A stretch of DNA of 64,000 nucleotides from Sulfolobus sp. E5-1-F (lineage in GTDB: Archaea > Thermoproteota > Thermoprotei_A > Sulfolobales > Sulfolobaceae): NCBI RefSeq assembly GCF_009601705.1, contig NZ_CP045687.1, forward strand, positions 1,214,630-1,278,629, in the 5' to 3' direction. A program made the position numbers and the translations under genes. Shown here piece after piece: positions 1 through 9,075 of this stretch. Below the pieces are notes generated by a model, which saw nothing but the letters and a program-made list of their open reading frames with translations, was not told the origin of the DNA and searched no databases. Within the stretch, counting starts at the first letter, position 1, and every line of letters starts with the position of its first letter.

Positions 1-783
1 ATCATTTGTAAAAAATTCTATTCTATTTCTATCGAAATCTCTCAAATAAATATAATAACCTTCTGTCGCTCCATGTCTACCTGGTCCTCTCTCTATATTA
101 TCCCATAATCCTACCGAAGCTAAAATATCAGCTGCCTTTATAACATCCCTAACGTCATGAACGTAATATGTCTCATGATGAAAACCTGGGAAGTTTTTAT
201 CAGATCTAGCTATTGCAATTTCGTGAGAATCCCCTCTTTTAGTTAACCATACAACAGTTCGATTTCCATCTTTATCCAAATACATCTCAGTTTCGTAATA
301 ACCCATTATTTTCCTAAGAAAATCAGTTTCTTTCTCTAAATCGTTCACAATATAATTCACATGTGCTAATCTTACCGGGCTTACGCCTCTATGCTTATGG
401 AACGCTAACCTCAGATCTCCAACATACTCCATTTCATAATATAGGAAAATTGGGATACCTTGAGGAGTTTCAAATAATAACCCGTCACTTACCCCTTTTT
501 CCCTAAATCTCATCACTTTAAGACCTAAACCCTCTAATTCTCGCTTTGCCTTATCCAGCTCCTCTCCCTTAGTAACCCTTAGCCCAATATAAGATAAACC
601 AGCAGAATTTGCCTTCTTTAATATTAAACTGTGATGCTGACCTTCTTCTATACCCCTCAAGTAAATGTAGTCGCCATCCTTTTCCGTCTCCACAAGTCCT
701 AAAAGCTCTGAGTAAAAATATCTGGCCTTATCTAAATCGCTAACTCTTATACACACATGGGATACGCGTAAAATATTGATCAT
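1..783 (-). CDS. Extradiol ring-cleavage dioxygenase (catechol 2,3-dioxygenase-like), 3' end cut by window edge
   Basis: I translated this from the minus strand; it reads open for 261 codons from an ATG at 783 to the window edge, so the C-terminus is missing. It has two vicinal-oxygen-chelate repeats, near residues 5-120 and 136-256. The expected Fe(II) ligands are present: His141 (LAHVNY), His202 or 203 (FHHETY) and Glu256 (RIEFF). Family knowledge: type I extradiol dioxygenases open catechols such as catechol or homoprotocatechuate using O2. The flavin reductase just upstream on the same strand suggests a hydroxylase-then-ring-opening pathway, with the hydroxylase perhaps beyond the window. 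The exact substrate cannot be read from the sequence. Confidence 0.88.
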   Translation of the reverse strand, partial: MINILRVSHVCIRVSDLDKARYFYSELLGLVETEKDGDYIYLRGIEEGQHHSLILKKANSAGLSYIGLRVTKGEELDKAKRELEGLGLKVMRFREKGVSDGLLFETPQGIPIFLYYEMEYVGDLRLAFHKHRGVSPVRLAHVNYIVNDLEKETDFLRKIMGYYETEMYLDKDGNRTVVWLTKRGDSHEIAIARSDKNFPGFHHETYYVHDVRDVIKAADILASVGLWDNIERGPGRHGATEGYYIYLRDFDRNRIEFFTND

Positions 784-816
784 CAAATCACAAAGTGTAA
801 AAAGGATAAATTAACC

Positions 817-839
817 AACCATTAAACTGATTTAAGGTT
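817..839. promoter_or_regulatory. Imperfect palindrome upstream of the dioxygenase
   Basis: A 23-base imperfect inverted repeat with outer arms AACC and GGTT and a TTAAACT half-site inside (822-828). It lies 34-56 bases upstream of the dioxygenase ATG, just upstream of an AT-rich TATA-like stretch near 805-815, and overlaps the flavin reductase stop codon. It resembles the sites at 1334-1349 and 2876-2893. Its role as an operator is inferred. Confidence 0.4.
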
Positions 840-1305
840 ATTTACATAATTTCCAATAGTTTCTATTATAATAGACTAAGGGCGAGAAATTATCTCTTAG
901 AACCTTTCCATTAACTACCTCACCTACTACTATGGTATGATCACCAATATCAATAGTCTTATACTTTCTAGCTTCTATGTAAGCGTAACTATCAGCCAAT
1001 ATGGGCATTCCGTTTAAACCTTCAAAGAACTTTACCTCCTTGAATCTTTCCTTTACAGGTTTAAAAGCAAACGTATTGAATATTTTCTCATCTTCAACAA
1101 AATTTACTATGAAACCATTGCTCTCGATAAAAGGTACATCATTACCCTTAATTTTATCTGCTGTAAACATAACTAATGGTGGGTCTAAAGAAAGAGAATT
1201 AAACGTGTTAACTGTCATTCCTACTAAATTATCACTCCATTTAGTTGTAACTACTACTATTCCTAGTGGGAATAATCTCATTATGCTTCTTATTGTCTCA
1301 CTCAT
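838..1305 (-). CDS. Flavin reductase-like, FMN-binding protein (HpaC-type reductase component)
   Basis: A 155-residue single-domain protein of the flavin reductase split-barrel family. The N-terminus shows the typical LFPLGIVVVTT strand followed by GMTVNTFNSLSLDPPLVMF, the FMN/flavin-binding core. The length fits HpaC-like reductases, which use NAD(P)H to supply reduced flavin to a two-component monooxygenase such as 4-hydroxyphenylacetate 3-hydroxylase. No oxygenase partner lies in this window; it may lie left of the edge, beyond the dioxygenase. The gene precedes the dioxygenase by 54 bases on the same strand but each has its own TATA-like element, so they may be separate units. An inverted repeat sits 29-44 bases upstream of its start. 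Confidence 0.85.
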   Translation of the reverse strand: MSETIRSIMRLFPLGIVVVTTKWSDNLVGMTVNTFNSLSLDPPLVMFTADKIKGNDVPFIESNGFIVNFVEDEKIFNTFAFKPVKERFKEVKFFEGLNGMPILADSYAYIEARKYKTIDIGDHTIVVGEVVNGKVLRDNFSPLVYYNRNYWKLCK

Positions 1306-1333
1306 GAGAGTACATACTTAAAAAAATTATTTA

Positions 1334-1349
1334 AGTTTATCATTAAACT
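1334..1349. promoter_or_regulatory. Inverted repeat AGTTTA-TCAT-TAAACT in the flavin reductase promoter
   Basis: Perfect 6-base arms separated by 4 bases, 29-44 bases upstream of the flavin reductase start. It overlaps the probable BRE/TATA region (CTTAAATAAT on the minus strand near 1326-1335). The half-site matches those at 822-828 and 2876-2893. The position would suit a regulator that blocks or assists TBP/TFB loading; this is inference. Confidence 0.45.
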
Positions 1350-1360
1350 GAGTTGATATC

Positions 1361-2855
1361 TTAAGGAGAAACCTCATCCAATCTCTTGTTAGCTGACCTA
1401 TGACCTATTGATATCGCAATTATTGTTGAAATTACTTGAAACAAGGCTATCAGCAAAAACACCTCTATTGCCAAGGTTGTAGTAACGCCAGAAGCTATCA
1501 GAGAACCTATAAAAGAGGAAATTGCAATAATCCCTATCCCACCCCCTATATGACCTACACCGTCGCATAAGGCAAAACCAGTACTCCTAGCTCTCGTAGG
1601 AAAACTCTCAGCAGTCCAAGCATATGAAGTAGGAACCCATAAATTGAACCCATAAAAGAGAATTATAGATCCTAGGAAAGATAAAACGACGTTGGTACCT
1701 GCTATAGCTATTAATAACCCCCCCAATTATTGTGAAGATTACTGAAATGGCTGTCCATGTCTTTCTTTCAAGTCTGTCTCCAATAAAGAAAGTTGTTATA
1801 GGAACCAATATGAAACCTAAAACGCCTATTGCTGCAATCATTCCAGCTTCTGGTGGAGCAAATCCTAACGAGGCTAATACAGACGTTAAACCAGCTGCCA
1901 AGGTATAGACGGTCATATAACCAAATAACCACATCGAGACCAGTATACTAAACCTCTTTATGTAAATTGAGGAACTAAATACGGTCTTTAATGCATCCAA
2001 ATAGGAAAACCTCTCTGCAATGTAAGGCTGAATTATGTTTGGTAGTGGTGGGAGATTACCAAACTTACTACTAGCCTTCTTCTCCATCATCTCAACTATC
2101 CTTTCAGCCTCAGTCAATTTACCCTTAGATAGCAACCACCTTGGAGATTCCGGTAAGCTAAACCTTAACAGCAATCCTATTAAAGCCAACAATGCACCTA
2201 TACCATACATTACTCTCCATCCATTAACTGCAAAAAATCCACTTCCACCAAGTGCAAACGGTAAACCTAGAGGAAATGGAGCAGAGGGCGTTGTTAAAAA
2301 CAATCCTAACCATATGCCTAGTGTAGCTCCTAGTGTTGAAAACAAGAATACTAGGCTAGTGTATTTAGCCCTACCGTTAATGGGAGCGACTTCCCCAATA
2401 TAAGTGTTAACTATGGCTAAATCGGCACCAACTCCTATTCCAGTTATAGTCCTAGCTAAAAGGAAATTAATATAGTCGTTAGCTAATGCGTTATATAAAC
2501 TACCTAGCCCAGTTATTAGCATAGTTATCATTAACATTCTTCTCCTACCTATTACGTCAGATATTGGGGAAAGTATGAGGGATCCTATTATATACCCTAT
2601 GAGGTTTAATAGGACTATGGGACCTAGTAATGCTGGAATTTGAGGAGAGGATGGACTGCTAACGTGGAATAGCGTTAATGCTGTTTGTATAAATGATACG
2701 TTTATATCGAAAATATCATAAAAAGTAAAGAGAAATCCTACCCCTAGTATCCCTATAAAAATATATGATAATCCCCATATAGGAATCCTATCCATTCTTG
2801 CAATTATTTCCCCCGCTTTTACTGCAGCTTTTTCTGCCATATTTTTGCTTTTCAA
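1361..2855 (-). pseudogene. MFS transporter (sugar/aromatic acid type), frameshifted in a G7 run
   Basis: A 12-helix major facilitator carrier read in two frames. The first frame runs from ATG 2855 (MKSKNMAEKAAVKAG) through the first ten or so helices, with the signature DVIGRRRM after helix 2 and GRAKY after helix 4. The last helices, including WTAESFPTRARSTG, are in the next frame, ending at 1361. The switch is at a run of seven C on the plus strand (1718-1724; G7 in the coding strand). Six G would restore a protein of about 497 residues reading IIGGLLIAIAG. So a single-base insertion, a homopolymer sequencing error or slippage breaks it. Context suggests uptake of an aromatic or organic acid. 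Function is inferred from family and neighbours. Confidence 0.82.
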
Positions 2856-2875
2856 ATCAATAATTTAATATTCTA

Positions 2876-2893
2876 TATTAAACTAGTTTAATA
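2876..2893. promoter_or_regulatory. Perfect 18-base palindrome upstream of the MFS carrier
   Basis: TATTAAACTAGTTTAATA is self-complementary over all 18 bases. It lies 21-38 bases upstream of the MFS start and in the divergent spacer shared with the Bat-type regulator gene (start 2973). It contains TTAAACT and AGTTTAA back to back, the same half-site as the neighbouring promoters. It is a strong operator candidate by shape and position, with no direct proof. Confidence 0.55.
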
Positions 2894-2972
2894 AACATAC
2901 GACTAACAGTATACTATATAATAGTTCCTTATAATACATAACATTTATATTATTAAAGAGTTTAAATAGTAC

Positions 2973-3605
2973 ATGATTAACTTGATTAAACATGTAGATA
3001 TTGTTGTAAACCATGAAGATTGTTGGACTTCACATATGCCATTTACCGCATATACCATTAATTTGGAAGTTTATCCACATAAGAACTATTTAAGGAGTAG
3101 AATTCTTATTGAGTCAACAGAAGATAAGGTTATATCAAATTTAATGAAAACGCACAGAAGCGTTGTAAAAGTTATAAAGGTGGATAGGTTTAAGGGAGGA
3201 ACTTATGTGGATTTTTTAAATAAATACAAGGGATCAATAGCTGGGGTCCTCTACGACAAGGAAGTATTGATCCTAGGTAATCTCATAAAAGAAAAAGAAG
3301 AAAGATGGTCATTTGTAACTTCTAGCAAAAATCTTCGAGAGATTCTAGGTGAGATCAAAAGTTTAGGAAAGGTAAATAAGGTGGAGATAACAGACTTTAA
3401 CCCAATTCTCTACCCTAATCTGACTGAATGGGAAAAGAGAGTGCTTACAGTAGCGTATTCCCATGGTTATTTAGACTATCCTAGAAGAGCAACTGCAGAT
3501 GAATTAGCTGAACTACTAGGAATAAGCAAGGTAACGTTCCTCTACCATTTAAGAAATGCCCAAAGGAAGCTAATTGAGTTTTCGATAAAAAACATTTTAG
3601 CTTAG
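2973..3605 (+). CDS. Bat-type (HTH_10) transcriptional regulator
   Basis: A 210-residue protein whose C-terminal 60 residues (about 151-210) form the HTH_10 domain known from the bacterio-opsin activator Bat: LTEWEKRVLTVAYSHGYLDYP leads into ATADELAELLGISKVTFLYH, a sigma-70 region 4-like helix-turn-helix. The N-terminal 140 residues are an alpha/beta domain without a recognised ligand-binding signature. It is transcribed divergently from the MFS carrier and converges with the acyl-CoA synthetase, overlapping its 3' end by 9 bases. A TATA-like ATTTATATTA lies about 25 bases upstream. By position it is the best candidate to control the aromatic catabolic genes around it. The effector is unknown. 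Confidence 0.82.
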   Translation: MINLIKHVDIVVNHEDCWTSHMPFTAYTINLEVYPHKNYLRSRILIESTEDKVISNLMKTHRSVVKVIKVDRFKGGTYVDFLNKYKGSIAGVLYDKEVLILGNLIKEKEERWSFVTSSKNLREILGEIKSLGKVNKVEITDFNPILYPNLTEWEKRVLTVAYSHGYLDYPRRATADELAELLGISKVTFLYHLRNAQRKLIEFSIKNILA

Positions 3606-5465
3606 GCTCTTTAATGATTCCTTGAGTTCGTCCATTATCCTTATATCATCCAACGTTGAAATATCACCAGGGTTCTCATTGGCTAGGATAGCCTTTAGTA
3701 ACCTTCTCATTATCTTCCCGCTTTTAGTTTTAGGCAGTCTCTTCACAAACACCACTTTGTCCACTATGTATCCAGCGTTCCTACAATAGTTCTTAATATC
3801 ATTTCTGAGGACATCACTAACCTCAACCCCATGTCTTGGGACTACAAATGCTACTACATTAGCACCTTGGCCTACTACAGCAGCTTCTGCCACGTTTGGA
3901 TGAGTTACTATTACACTTTCAACTTCAAGTGTTCCTATTCTCTCCCCTTCTGCTCTTATTACGTCATCAGCTCTTCCTAGCACGAACAGATATCCATCCT
4001 CATCAACATAACCGTAATCTCCAGTGTAGAAGTATCCTGGGAATCTAGACCAATACTTCTCCTTTATCTTCTCGTAATTGGGATCATTCCACATTTTAGC
4101 TAAAGCTGGATTAAGTGGTTTTAACACTATGTAACCCTTTTGCTTAGGAGGCAATGGTTTTCCTTCATCGTCAACAATTAAGAAATAGGTTCCTCCCGGG
4201 AATTGTATTCCAGCTGAACCTGCTTTAAAGGGAATCTCACCAATTCCGTAAGGAGTTGCGCCCACGGGGGATAAATGTTCAGTCATCCAGTACGCATCTG
4301 CTATCTTAACGTGAGGAAGATTCTGATTTAACCAGAGCCATGCTCCAATGTTTAAAGGTTCCCCAGTATTGAGAATCATTCTTAAGCTTGACGTATCACC
4401 ACCTTTAACTGACTCCTCTCCTAAACTTTTCAGAGTGTAGAGAGTTGTGGTTGAACTCCACACTAGACTTACATTATACCTCTCAATTATTCTGGAGAAT
4501 AGGTCTCTTTTATAGCCAACATATCCCTCAAAGAGCACGCCAGGTATTCCCATAACTGGTATTGTATATAAATTGGCCATTGGCCATACTGGCCAACCTA
4601 ATTCTGAAACAGTCCACCAAACATCGTTCTCCGTTGGGTTAAATATCGCTTTAAAGGCCCAGTTAAGTGCAATTACATATCCTCCATTAGTATGATATAA
4701 TCCCTTAGGTCTCCCTGTAGTTCCAGATGTATAGTAAACTGTTGCAGGTTCGTTAGCTTCAACTTCTACTGGTTTAACGTAGACTTTTCCCCTAGGTTTA
4801 ACATCATCGTAAACAATATCTCTTTGTGTATTAACATTAATATCAGAATATCCCCTCGGCACTATCAAGACTTTCTGTATAGGTGTAGTATGAGAGTCCA
4901 AAACTTTATCCACAAAATCCTTAATTCTTATCTCATTTCCATTCCTAAATGTCTTTGAAGCAACAATCAATACTTTTGAATTACAATCGTTGAACCTATA
5001 TGCTAATGTCTCCTCACTCAAACCTACGTAATGTATAACTAAAATTGCCCCTAGTCTATGGGCTGCTAGGGAGAAGTATACAGCTTCTGGTATATTAGGC
5101 ATCAGCATAGATACAGTATCGCCTTTTTTAACGCCTAATTCGCTTAAGACATAAGCTGCTTTATTTACTTCTTGATACAAATCTTGAAAGGATATTGACC
5201 TAAAACTATCTAATCTCTCATTGGTCCAATAAAATGCCACCTTGTCTTTCTTATGTGGCAAATGCCTATCTATCGCATTATAGGATATATTAAGTGTTCC
5301 CCCGACGAACCACTTCTCGTATGGTGGTTCTCCCTCCAGTATCTTCTCTGGTTGTCTAAACCAACTTATGTAATTAGCTTTATCCCTCCAGAAGGCTTCT
5401 GGGTTTTCTGTTGAGAATTTCGCCAAGGCTCTAATCTGATCTAGAGAATATATTTTCCAGCTCAT
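3597..5465 (-). CDS. AMP-forming acetyl/acyl-CoA synthetase
   Basis: A 622-residue member of the ANL adenylate-forming family, close to full acetyl-CoA synthetase length. The N-terminal cap has FWRDKANYISWFRQPEKIL and WFVGGTLN, as in acetyl/propionyl-CoA synthetases. The P-loop-like motif YYTSGTTGRPKG is at 244-255, and the C-terminal PKTKSGKIMRR near 578-588 carries the catalytic lysine (often an acetylation site). The reaction is carboxylate + ATP + CoA to acyl-CoA + AMP + PPi. It is divergent from the acyl-CoA dehydrogenase and shares its 100-base promoter spacer, so the two may be co-regulated. The substrate cannot be fixed; a short-chain or aryl acid is likely. Confidence 0.88.
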   Translation of the reverse strand: MSWKIYSLDQIRALAKFSTENPEAFWRDKANYISWFRQPEKILEGEPPYEKWFVGGTLNISYNAIDRHLPHKKDKVAFYWTNERLDSFRSISFQDLYQEVNKAAYVLSELGVKKGDTVSMLMPNIPEAVYFSLAAHRLGAILVIHYVGLSEETLAYRFNDCNSKVLIVASKTFRNGNEIRIKDFVDKVLDSHTTPIQKVLIVPRGYSDINVNTQRDIVYDDVKPRGKVYVKPVEVEANEPATVYYTSGTTGRPKGLYHTNGGYVIALNWAFKAIFNPTENDVWWTVSELGWPVWPMANLYTIPVMGIPGVLFEGYVGYKRDLFSRIIERYNVSLVWSSTTTLYTLKSLGEESVKGGDTSSLRMILNTGEPLNIGAWLWLNQNLPHVKIADAYWMTEHLSPVGATPYGIGEIPFKAGSAGIQFPGGTYFLIVDDEGKPLPPKQKGYIVLKPLNPALAKMWNDPNYEKIKEKYWSRFPGYFYTGDYGYVDEDGYLFVLGRADDVIRAEGERIGTLEVESVIVTHPNVAEAAVVGQGANVVAFVVPRHGVEVSDVLRNDIKNYCRNAGYIVDKVVFVKRLPKTKSGKIMRRLLKAILANENPGDISTLDDIRIMDELKESLKSLS

Positions 5466-5506
5466 GTTATCATATATATTTGTAAATTAAAAATTATATA
5501 TACCTT

Positions 5507-5520
5507 TCGTTCAATAACGA
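5507..5520. promoter_or_regulatory. Inverted repeat in the divergent acyl-CoA synthetase/dehydrogenase promoter
   Basis: TCGTT-CAAT-AACGA: perfect 5-base arms around a 4-base spacer, in the 100-base region between the two divergent starts (5465 and 5566). AT-rich TATA candidates lie on both sides (ATTATATATA near 5492-5501; GATTTAAAAG near 5534-5543). It is unlike the TTAAACT sites of the neighbouring units, so a different regulator may act here. Inferred from symmetry and position only. Confidence 0.35.
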
Positions 5521-5565
5521 TAGATTAATATAAGATTTAAAAGTTACTAGATGTAAGATAAATAT

Positions 5566-6681
5566 ATGAGCGAAAAAGAACTTTTTATACAATCCCTAAG
5601 GGAGTTCCTCAAAAGAGACGTTGAGAAAACAGCAACTAAAATAGATAAAGAAGATTATTACCCTAGGGATTTAGTTAAGAAGCTTGGAGAGTTAGGCTTT
5701 CTAATACCTTTAACTAGTGGACTATCACACTACGATATGATGATAATTTTAGAAGAAATTGCCAAGGTTAGTGGGTCTTTAGCGTTAATCGCTGATGCTC
5801 AAGGAGAATTGGCTGGAGAAATGATTAGATTATATGCGGATGAAAGACAAAGGAAAGAGTTTCTAGAACCGATGAGTAAGGGAGAGATGATAGGTAGTTT
5901 TGCTCTAACTGAACCTTCAGGTGGAAGTGATATAGGTTCGATAAAGACTTTTGCTGAAAAGAGAAATGGATTGTGGAGAATAAAAGGACATAAGATGTGG
6001 ATAACTCAAGGACTTTACGCTGATATTTTCGTCACTGTTGCGAAAACTGGCCCATCTAGACATGATTTATCTGTCTTTATAGTGCCTAGAGATAATTGCA
6101 TTGAGACTAGAAAAATAGAAGTCATGGGTAATAGAGGAACTGGAACCGCTGAGGTAATCTTTCATGATTGTGAAGTGTCAAACGATTACGTTGTTGGAGA
6201 AGTAAATAGTGGATGGAATATGGTGAATTCAGTGCTAGAAATAGGTAGACTTGCTATATCGGGGATTGCAATAGGTTTAGCTGAGGCTGCATTAGAAGAA
6301 GCTCTTAAGTGGGCTAAATCAAGGACAGCATTTGGCAATTCCATTTATGATTTTCAAGGCATAAGGTGGTACTTTGCCGATTCCATAGCTAAACTAAACG
6401 CGGTAAAGTCAATGGCTAAGGATATTAGTAGTAAGTTCGATGAAAATTCAAAGGATAAGGGAGTGTATGTGGCAATGTTAAAGCTATTATCCGCGATTAT
6501 TGCTAACGAAATAATTGATATCTCCTTACAAGTATTTGGTGGTATGGGTTATGCTAAGGGAACTACTATTGAACGAATATATCGTGATGCCAGATTACTT
6601 AGGATAGGTGAGGGAACTGATGAAGTACAAAGACACATTATTGCTAAATATATTGAACGGTATGGAATACCGTATATTTAA
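5566..6681 (+). CDS. Acyl-CoA dehydrogenase
   Basis: A 371-residue flavoprotein with the standard three parts: N-terminal helices, a middle beta domain (GSFALTEPSGGSDIG, KMWITQG) and a C-terminal four-helix bundle (FGNSIYDFQGIRWYFADS, QVFGGMGYAKG). The C-terminal RIYRDARLLRIGEGTDEV carries the glutamate of the EGT motif, which acts as the catalytic base in this family. It oxidises acyl-CoA to trans-2-enoyl-CoA and passes electrons to an electron-transfer flavoprotein, which is not encoded here. The leader is short with a TATA-like GATTTAAAAG upstream. It is divergent from an acyl-CoA synthetase and 62 bases before the thiolase-fold operon, consistent with a beta-oxidation-like route. Confidence 0.92.
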   Translation: MSEKELFIQSLREFLKRDVEKTATKIDKEDYYPRDLVKKLGELGFLIPLTSGLSHYDMMIILEEIAKVSGSLALIADAQGELAGEMIRLYADERQRKEFLEPMSKGEMIGSFALTEPSGGSDIGSIKTFAEKRNGLWRIKGHKMWITQGLYADIFVTVAKTGPSRHDLSVFIVPRDNCIETRKIEVMGNRGTGTAEVIFHDCEVSNDYVVGEVNSGWNMVNSVLEIGRLAISGIAIGLAEAALEEALKWAKSRTAFGNSIYDFQGIRWYFADSIAKLNAVKSMAKDISSKFDENSKDKGVYVAMLKLLSAIIANEIIDISLQVFGGMGYAKGTTIERIYRDARLLRIGEGTDEVQRHIIAKYIERYGIPYI

Positions 6682-6743
6682 TTAGTTTTGATCCTTTCCG
6701 ACTTAGGGTAAAAAGCTTTAATAATTACGCAAATAGAATATAG

Positions 6744-7889
6744 TTGGGGACTTTTTTGAATCGAATTGCTATAATAGGCGTAGGTTGGTTTGGCTTTAGA
6801 CCTACAACGCCAGAAGTCTCATTTAGAGAAATGGTTTTTGAGGCTGCGTCTAGAGCATATAAAGATGCAGGGAATATAAATCCTAGATATGATGTAGACT
6901 CTTTTATATCTTGCCAAGAGGACTTCTGGGAGGGAATTTCGATATCAGATGAATTTGCACCAGACCAAATAGGAGGGGCAATGAGACCAACCATGACTGT
7001 AGCTGGAGACTCGCTCCAAGGATTAGCCCATGCAGTAATGCATATTAATTCCGGTGTAGCTAACGTAGTCTCAGTTGAAGCCCATTCTAAAGTAAGCGAC
7101 ATACTCACGTTTAGTGACTTGGAGAAATTCGCCATGGATCCAATATATGTCAGATCCATTAATCCACCAAATTTTCATTTTATTGCAGGGTTAGATGCTG
7201 TAAAATTCATGCATAGAAAAGGGATAACAAGAGAAGATTTGGCATTAGTCGTGGAAAAAAATAAGAAGGCTGGTCTCTTATCTCCTAGAGCATCTTATGC
7301 TAGTAATATATCGGCTGAAGACGTGCTAAAGAAAGATTACGTAGTTTATCCTCTTAGTGAATTGGATATAGCACCTTTTGTGGACGGGGCAGTAGTTATA
7401 GTAGTTGCTGATGAGGAAGTCGCTAGAAAGCTGAAAAAAGACGATTATGTAGTAATCAAGGGACTAGGATTCGCAACGGATTCTTCAAACTTAGAAACTG
7501 CGGAACTAGGAAAGGCAAACTACATGAGGATAGCCTCTGATATGGCATATAGAATGGCTGGAATTGAGTCGCCTAGAAAATACTTTGATGCTGCTTTCGT
7601 TGATGATAGATACAGTTACAAAGAATTACAGCACTTAGAGGGATTGAGAATTTCCGAGGAACCATCAAAAGACTTAAGGGAGGGTAATTTCTCTCTTCAA
7701 GGAGAAATTCCAGTAAATCCATTAGGTGGGCATATGGCTAAGGGGGTTCCTTTAGAAGCTTCAGGTTTTTCATTATTGTTAGATGCAATAGATTATATCA
7801 AACAAGGGAAAGGTGAAAGGGCTCTAGTCGCATCTTGGCGTGGAATTCCCACGCTTACTGGATCAGTTGTGGTGGTGGAAAAGCCGTGA
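6744..7889 (+). CDS. Thiolase-fold protein (SCP-x/Ltp-like), apparently lacking the thiolase Cys and His
   Basis: A 381-residue member of the thiolase-like superfamily, clear from the opening IAIIGVGWFGF strand, the middle ANVVSVEAHSK strand and the C-terminal PLGGHMAKG segment. True thiolases have a nucleophilic Cys in CxSGLQA and a His in GHPxGATG; here the matching stretches read AGDSLQGL and GVPLEASG, so both residues are missing. This resembles the lipid-transfer/aldolase branch rather than acetyl-CoA acetyltransferase. The TTG start at 6744 fits a leaderless transcript, as a TATA-like GCTTTAAT lies near 6714-6721; a second TTG at 6756 is possible. It overlaps the next gene's start by 4 bases (GTGA), so the two are probably co-translated. 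Confidence 0.8.
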   Translation: MGTFLNRIAIIGVGWFGFRPTTPEVSFREMVFEAASRAYKDAGNINPRYDVDSFISCQEDFWEGISISDEFAPDQIGGAMRPTMTVAGDSLQGLAHAVMHINSGVANVVSVEAHSKVSDILTFSDLEKFAMDPIYVRSINPPNFHFIAGLDAVKFMHRKGITREDLALVVEKNKKAGLLSPRASYASNISAEDVLKKDYVVYPLSELDIAPFVDGAVVIVVADEEVARKLKKDDYVVIKGLGFATDSSNLETAELGKANYMRIASDMAYRMAGIESPRKYFDAAFVDDRYSYKELQHLEGLRISEEPSKDLREGNFSLQGEIPVNPLGGHMAKGVPLEASGFSLLLDAIDYIKQGKGERALVASWRGIPTLTGSVVVVEKP

Positions 7890-9064
7890 AGGTAAATATT
7901 CATTTAAATAAAAGAGTTGCTGTAATAGGTGCTGGCTTAACTCTATTTAGGAGAAGACTACTAGAAACTCCACAAGAGATAGCGTGGGAGGCTGCGAATA
8001 AAGCATTAAATGAGGCTGGACTGGAGTTAAAGGATATTGATTGTGTTGTTATTGGAAGTGCACCAGATGCTTTTGATGGAGTTAACCTAAAGGGTGAATA
8101 CTTATCACATGGTGCTGGAGGCATTAGAAAACCAGTAAGTAGAGTTTATGTAGGTGGGGCTACAGGAGTTATGACTGCAATAGCAGGATGGTATCATGTT
8201 GCCAGTGGTTTATGCCAGAAAGTCTTGGCTGTTGCTGAGGAAAAGATGAGCCCAGCTAGACCTCATCCTCAAGCGGTATTCAGATATATATGGGATCCGA
8301 TTTTGGAAAAACCATTGAACCCCAACCTAATTTGGATATTCGCAATGGAAATGCACAGATATATGGCAACCTATGGAATTAAAAAAGAGGAGATTGCATT
8401 AGTTTCTGTAAAAAACAAGAGGAATGCGATAAACAACCCATATGCGCAATTAGGATCAAATATAACGGTAGAGGACGTGCTGAAGAGTGAAGTCTTAGTT
8501 TGGCCAGTTCAACTCTTAGACGTTAGCCCAGTTAGTGATGGCGGGGCTGCAATCGTATTAGCTTCTGAAGATGTAGCAAGAAGGTATACTGATACACCAG
8601 TTTGGGTTGAAGGTGTTGGATGGACGTTAGATAATACAGAATGGCCTGCTAGAGATCTAGCTTATGCTAGATATGTGGAATTCGCGGCTAGAATGGCTTA
8701 TAAGATGGCCGGAATTGAAAGACCCAATAAGGAAATAGATGTTGCTGAACCGTATGATCCGTTTGATTACAAAGAACTACATCATTTAGAAGCATTACAA
8801 TTGGCTAAGAGAGGAGAGGCTCCAAAATTATTAAAGGAGGGAGTATTCGACATTGATGGAGATATACCCAGTAGCCCTAGTGGAGGCTTACTGGGAGTAG
8901 GTAACCCTATTGCCGCTGCGGGTTTAATGAAAGTCATAAGTATATATTGGCAACTTAAGGGGACCGCTGGGAAAATGCAAGTTAAAAGACCAGTACATAC
9001 TGGCGTAGCCCAAGCTTGGGGAGATTTAATGCAAGCGGGTACGGTTATAGTTTTACGTAATTAA
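7886..9064 (+). CDS. Second thiolase-fold protein (SCP-x/Ltp-like)
   Basis: About 392 residues from the GTG at 7886, chosen because it overlaps the upstream stop (GTGA) and the fold begins soon after with KRVAVIGAGLTLF; an in-frame ATG at 7835 would add a non-family extension. It pairs with the preceding protein: both share a late YKELxHLE segment. The nucleophile region reads VGGATGVMTAI with no Cys, and the usual GHP is GNPIAAAG, so it too looks unable to do classical thiolysis. Known relatives with DUF35 partners include aldolases of steroid side-chain breakdown and acyl-transfer complexes. Two DUF35 genes follow directly. It is likely a subunit of a hetero-oligomeric acyl-CoA enzyme; the exact reaction is unknown. 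Confidence 0.82.
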   Translation: MKVNIHLNKRVAVIGAGLTLFRRRLLETPQEIAWEAANKALNEAGLELKDIDCVVIGSAPDAFDGVNLKGEYLSHGAGGIRKPVSRVYVGGATGVMTAIAGWYHVASGLCQKVLAVAEEKMSPARPHPQAVFRYIWDPILEKPLNPNLIWIFAMEMHRYMATYGIKKEEIALVSVKNKRNAINNPYAQLGSNITVEDVLKSEVLVWPVQLLDVSPVSDGGAAIVLASEDVARRYTDTPVWVEGVGWTLDNTEWPARDLAYARYVEFAARMAYKMAGIERPNKEIDVAEPYDPFDYKELHHLEALQLAKRGEAPKLLKEGVFDIDGDIPSSPSGGLLGVGNPIAAAGLMKVISIYWQLKGTAGKMQVKRPVHTGVAQAWGDLMQAGTVIVLRN

Positions 9065-9075
9065 GGTGATATGAG

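Noticed and set aside
6725-7159. 144-codon minus-strand frame over the first thiolase-fold gene
   Set aside because: It is antisense to a conserved fold and has no ribosome site or recognisable domain.
7835-7885. Upstream ATG as the start of the second thiolase-fold gene
   Set aside because: The added residues do not fit the family and overlap the previous gene by 55 bases; the GTG at 7886 gives the typical GTGA overlap.
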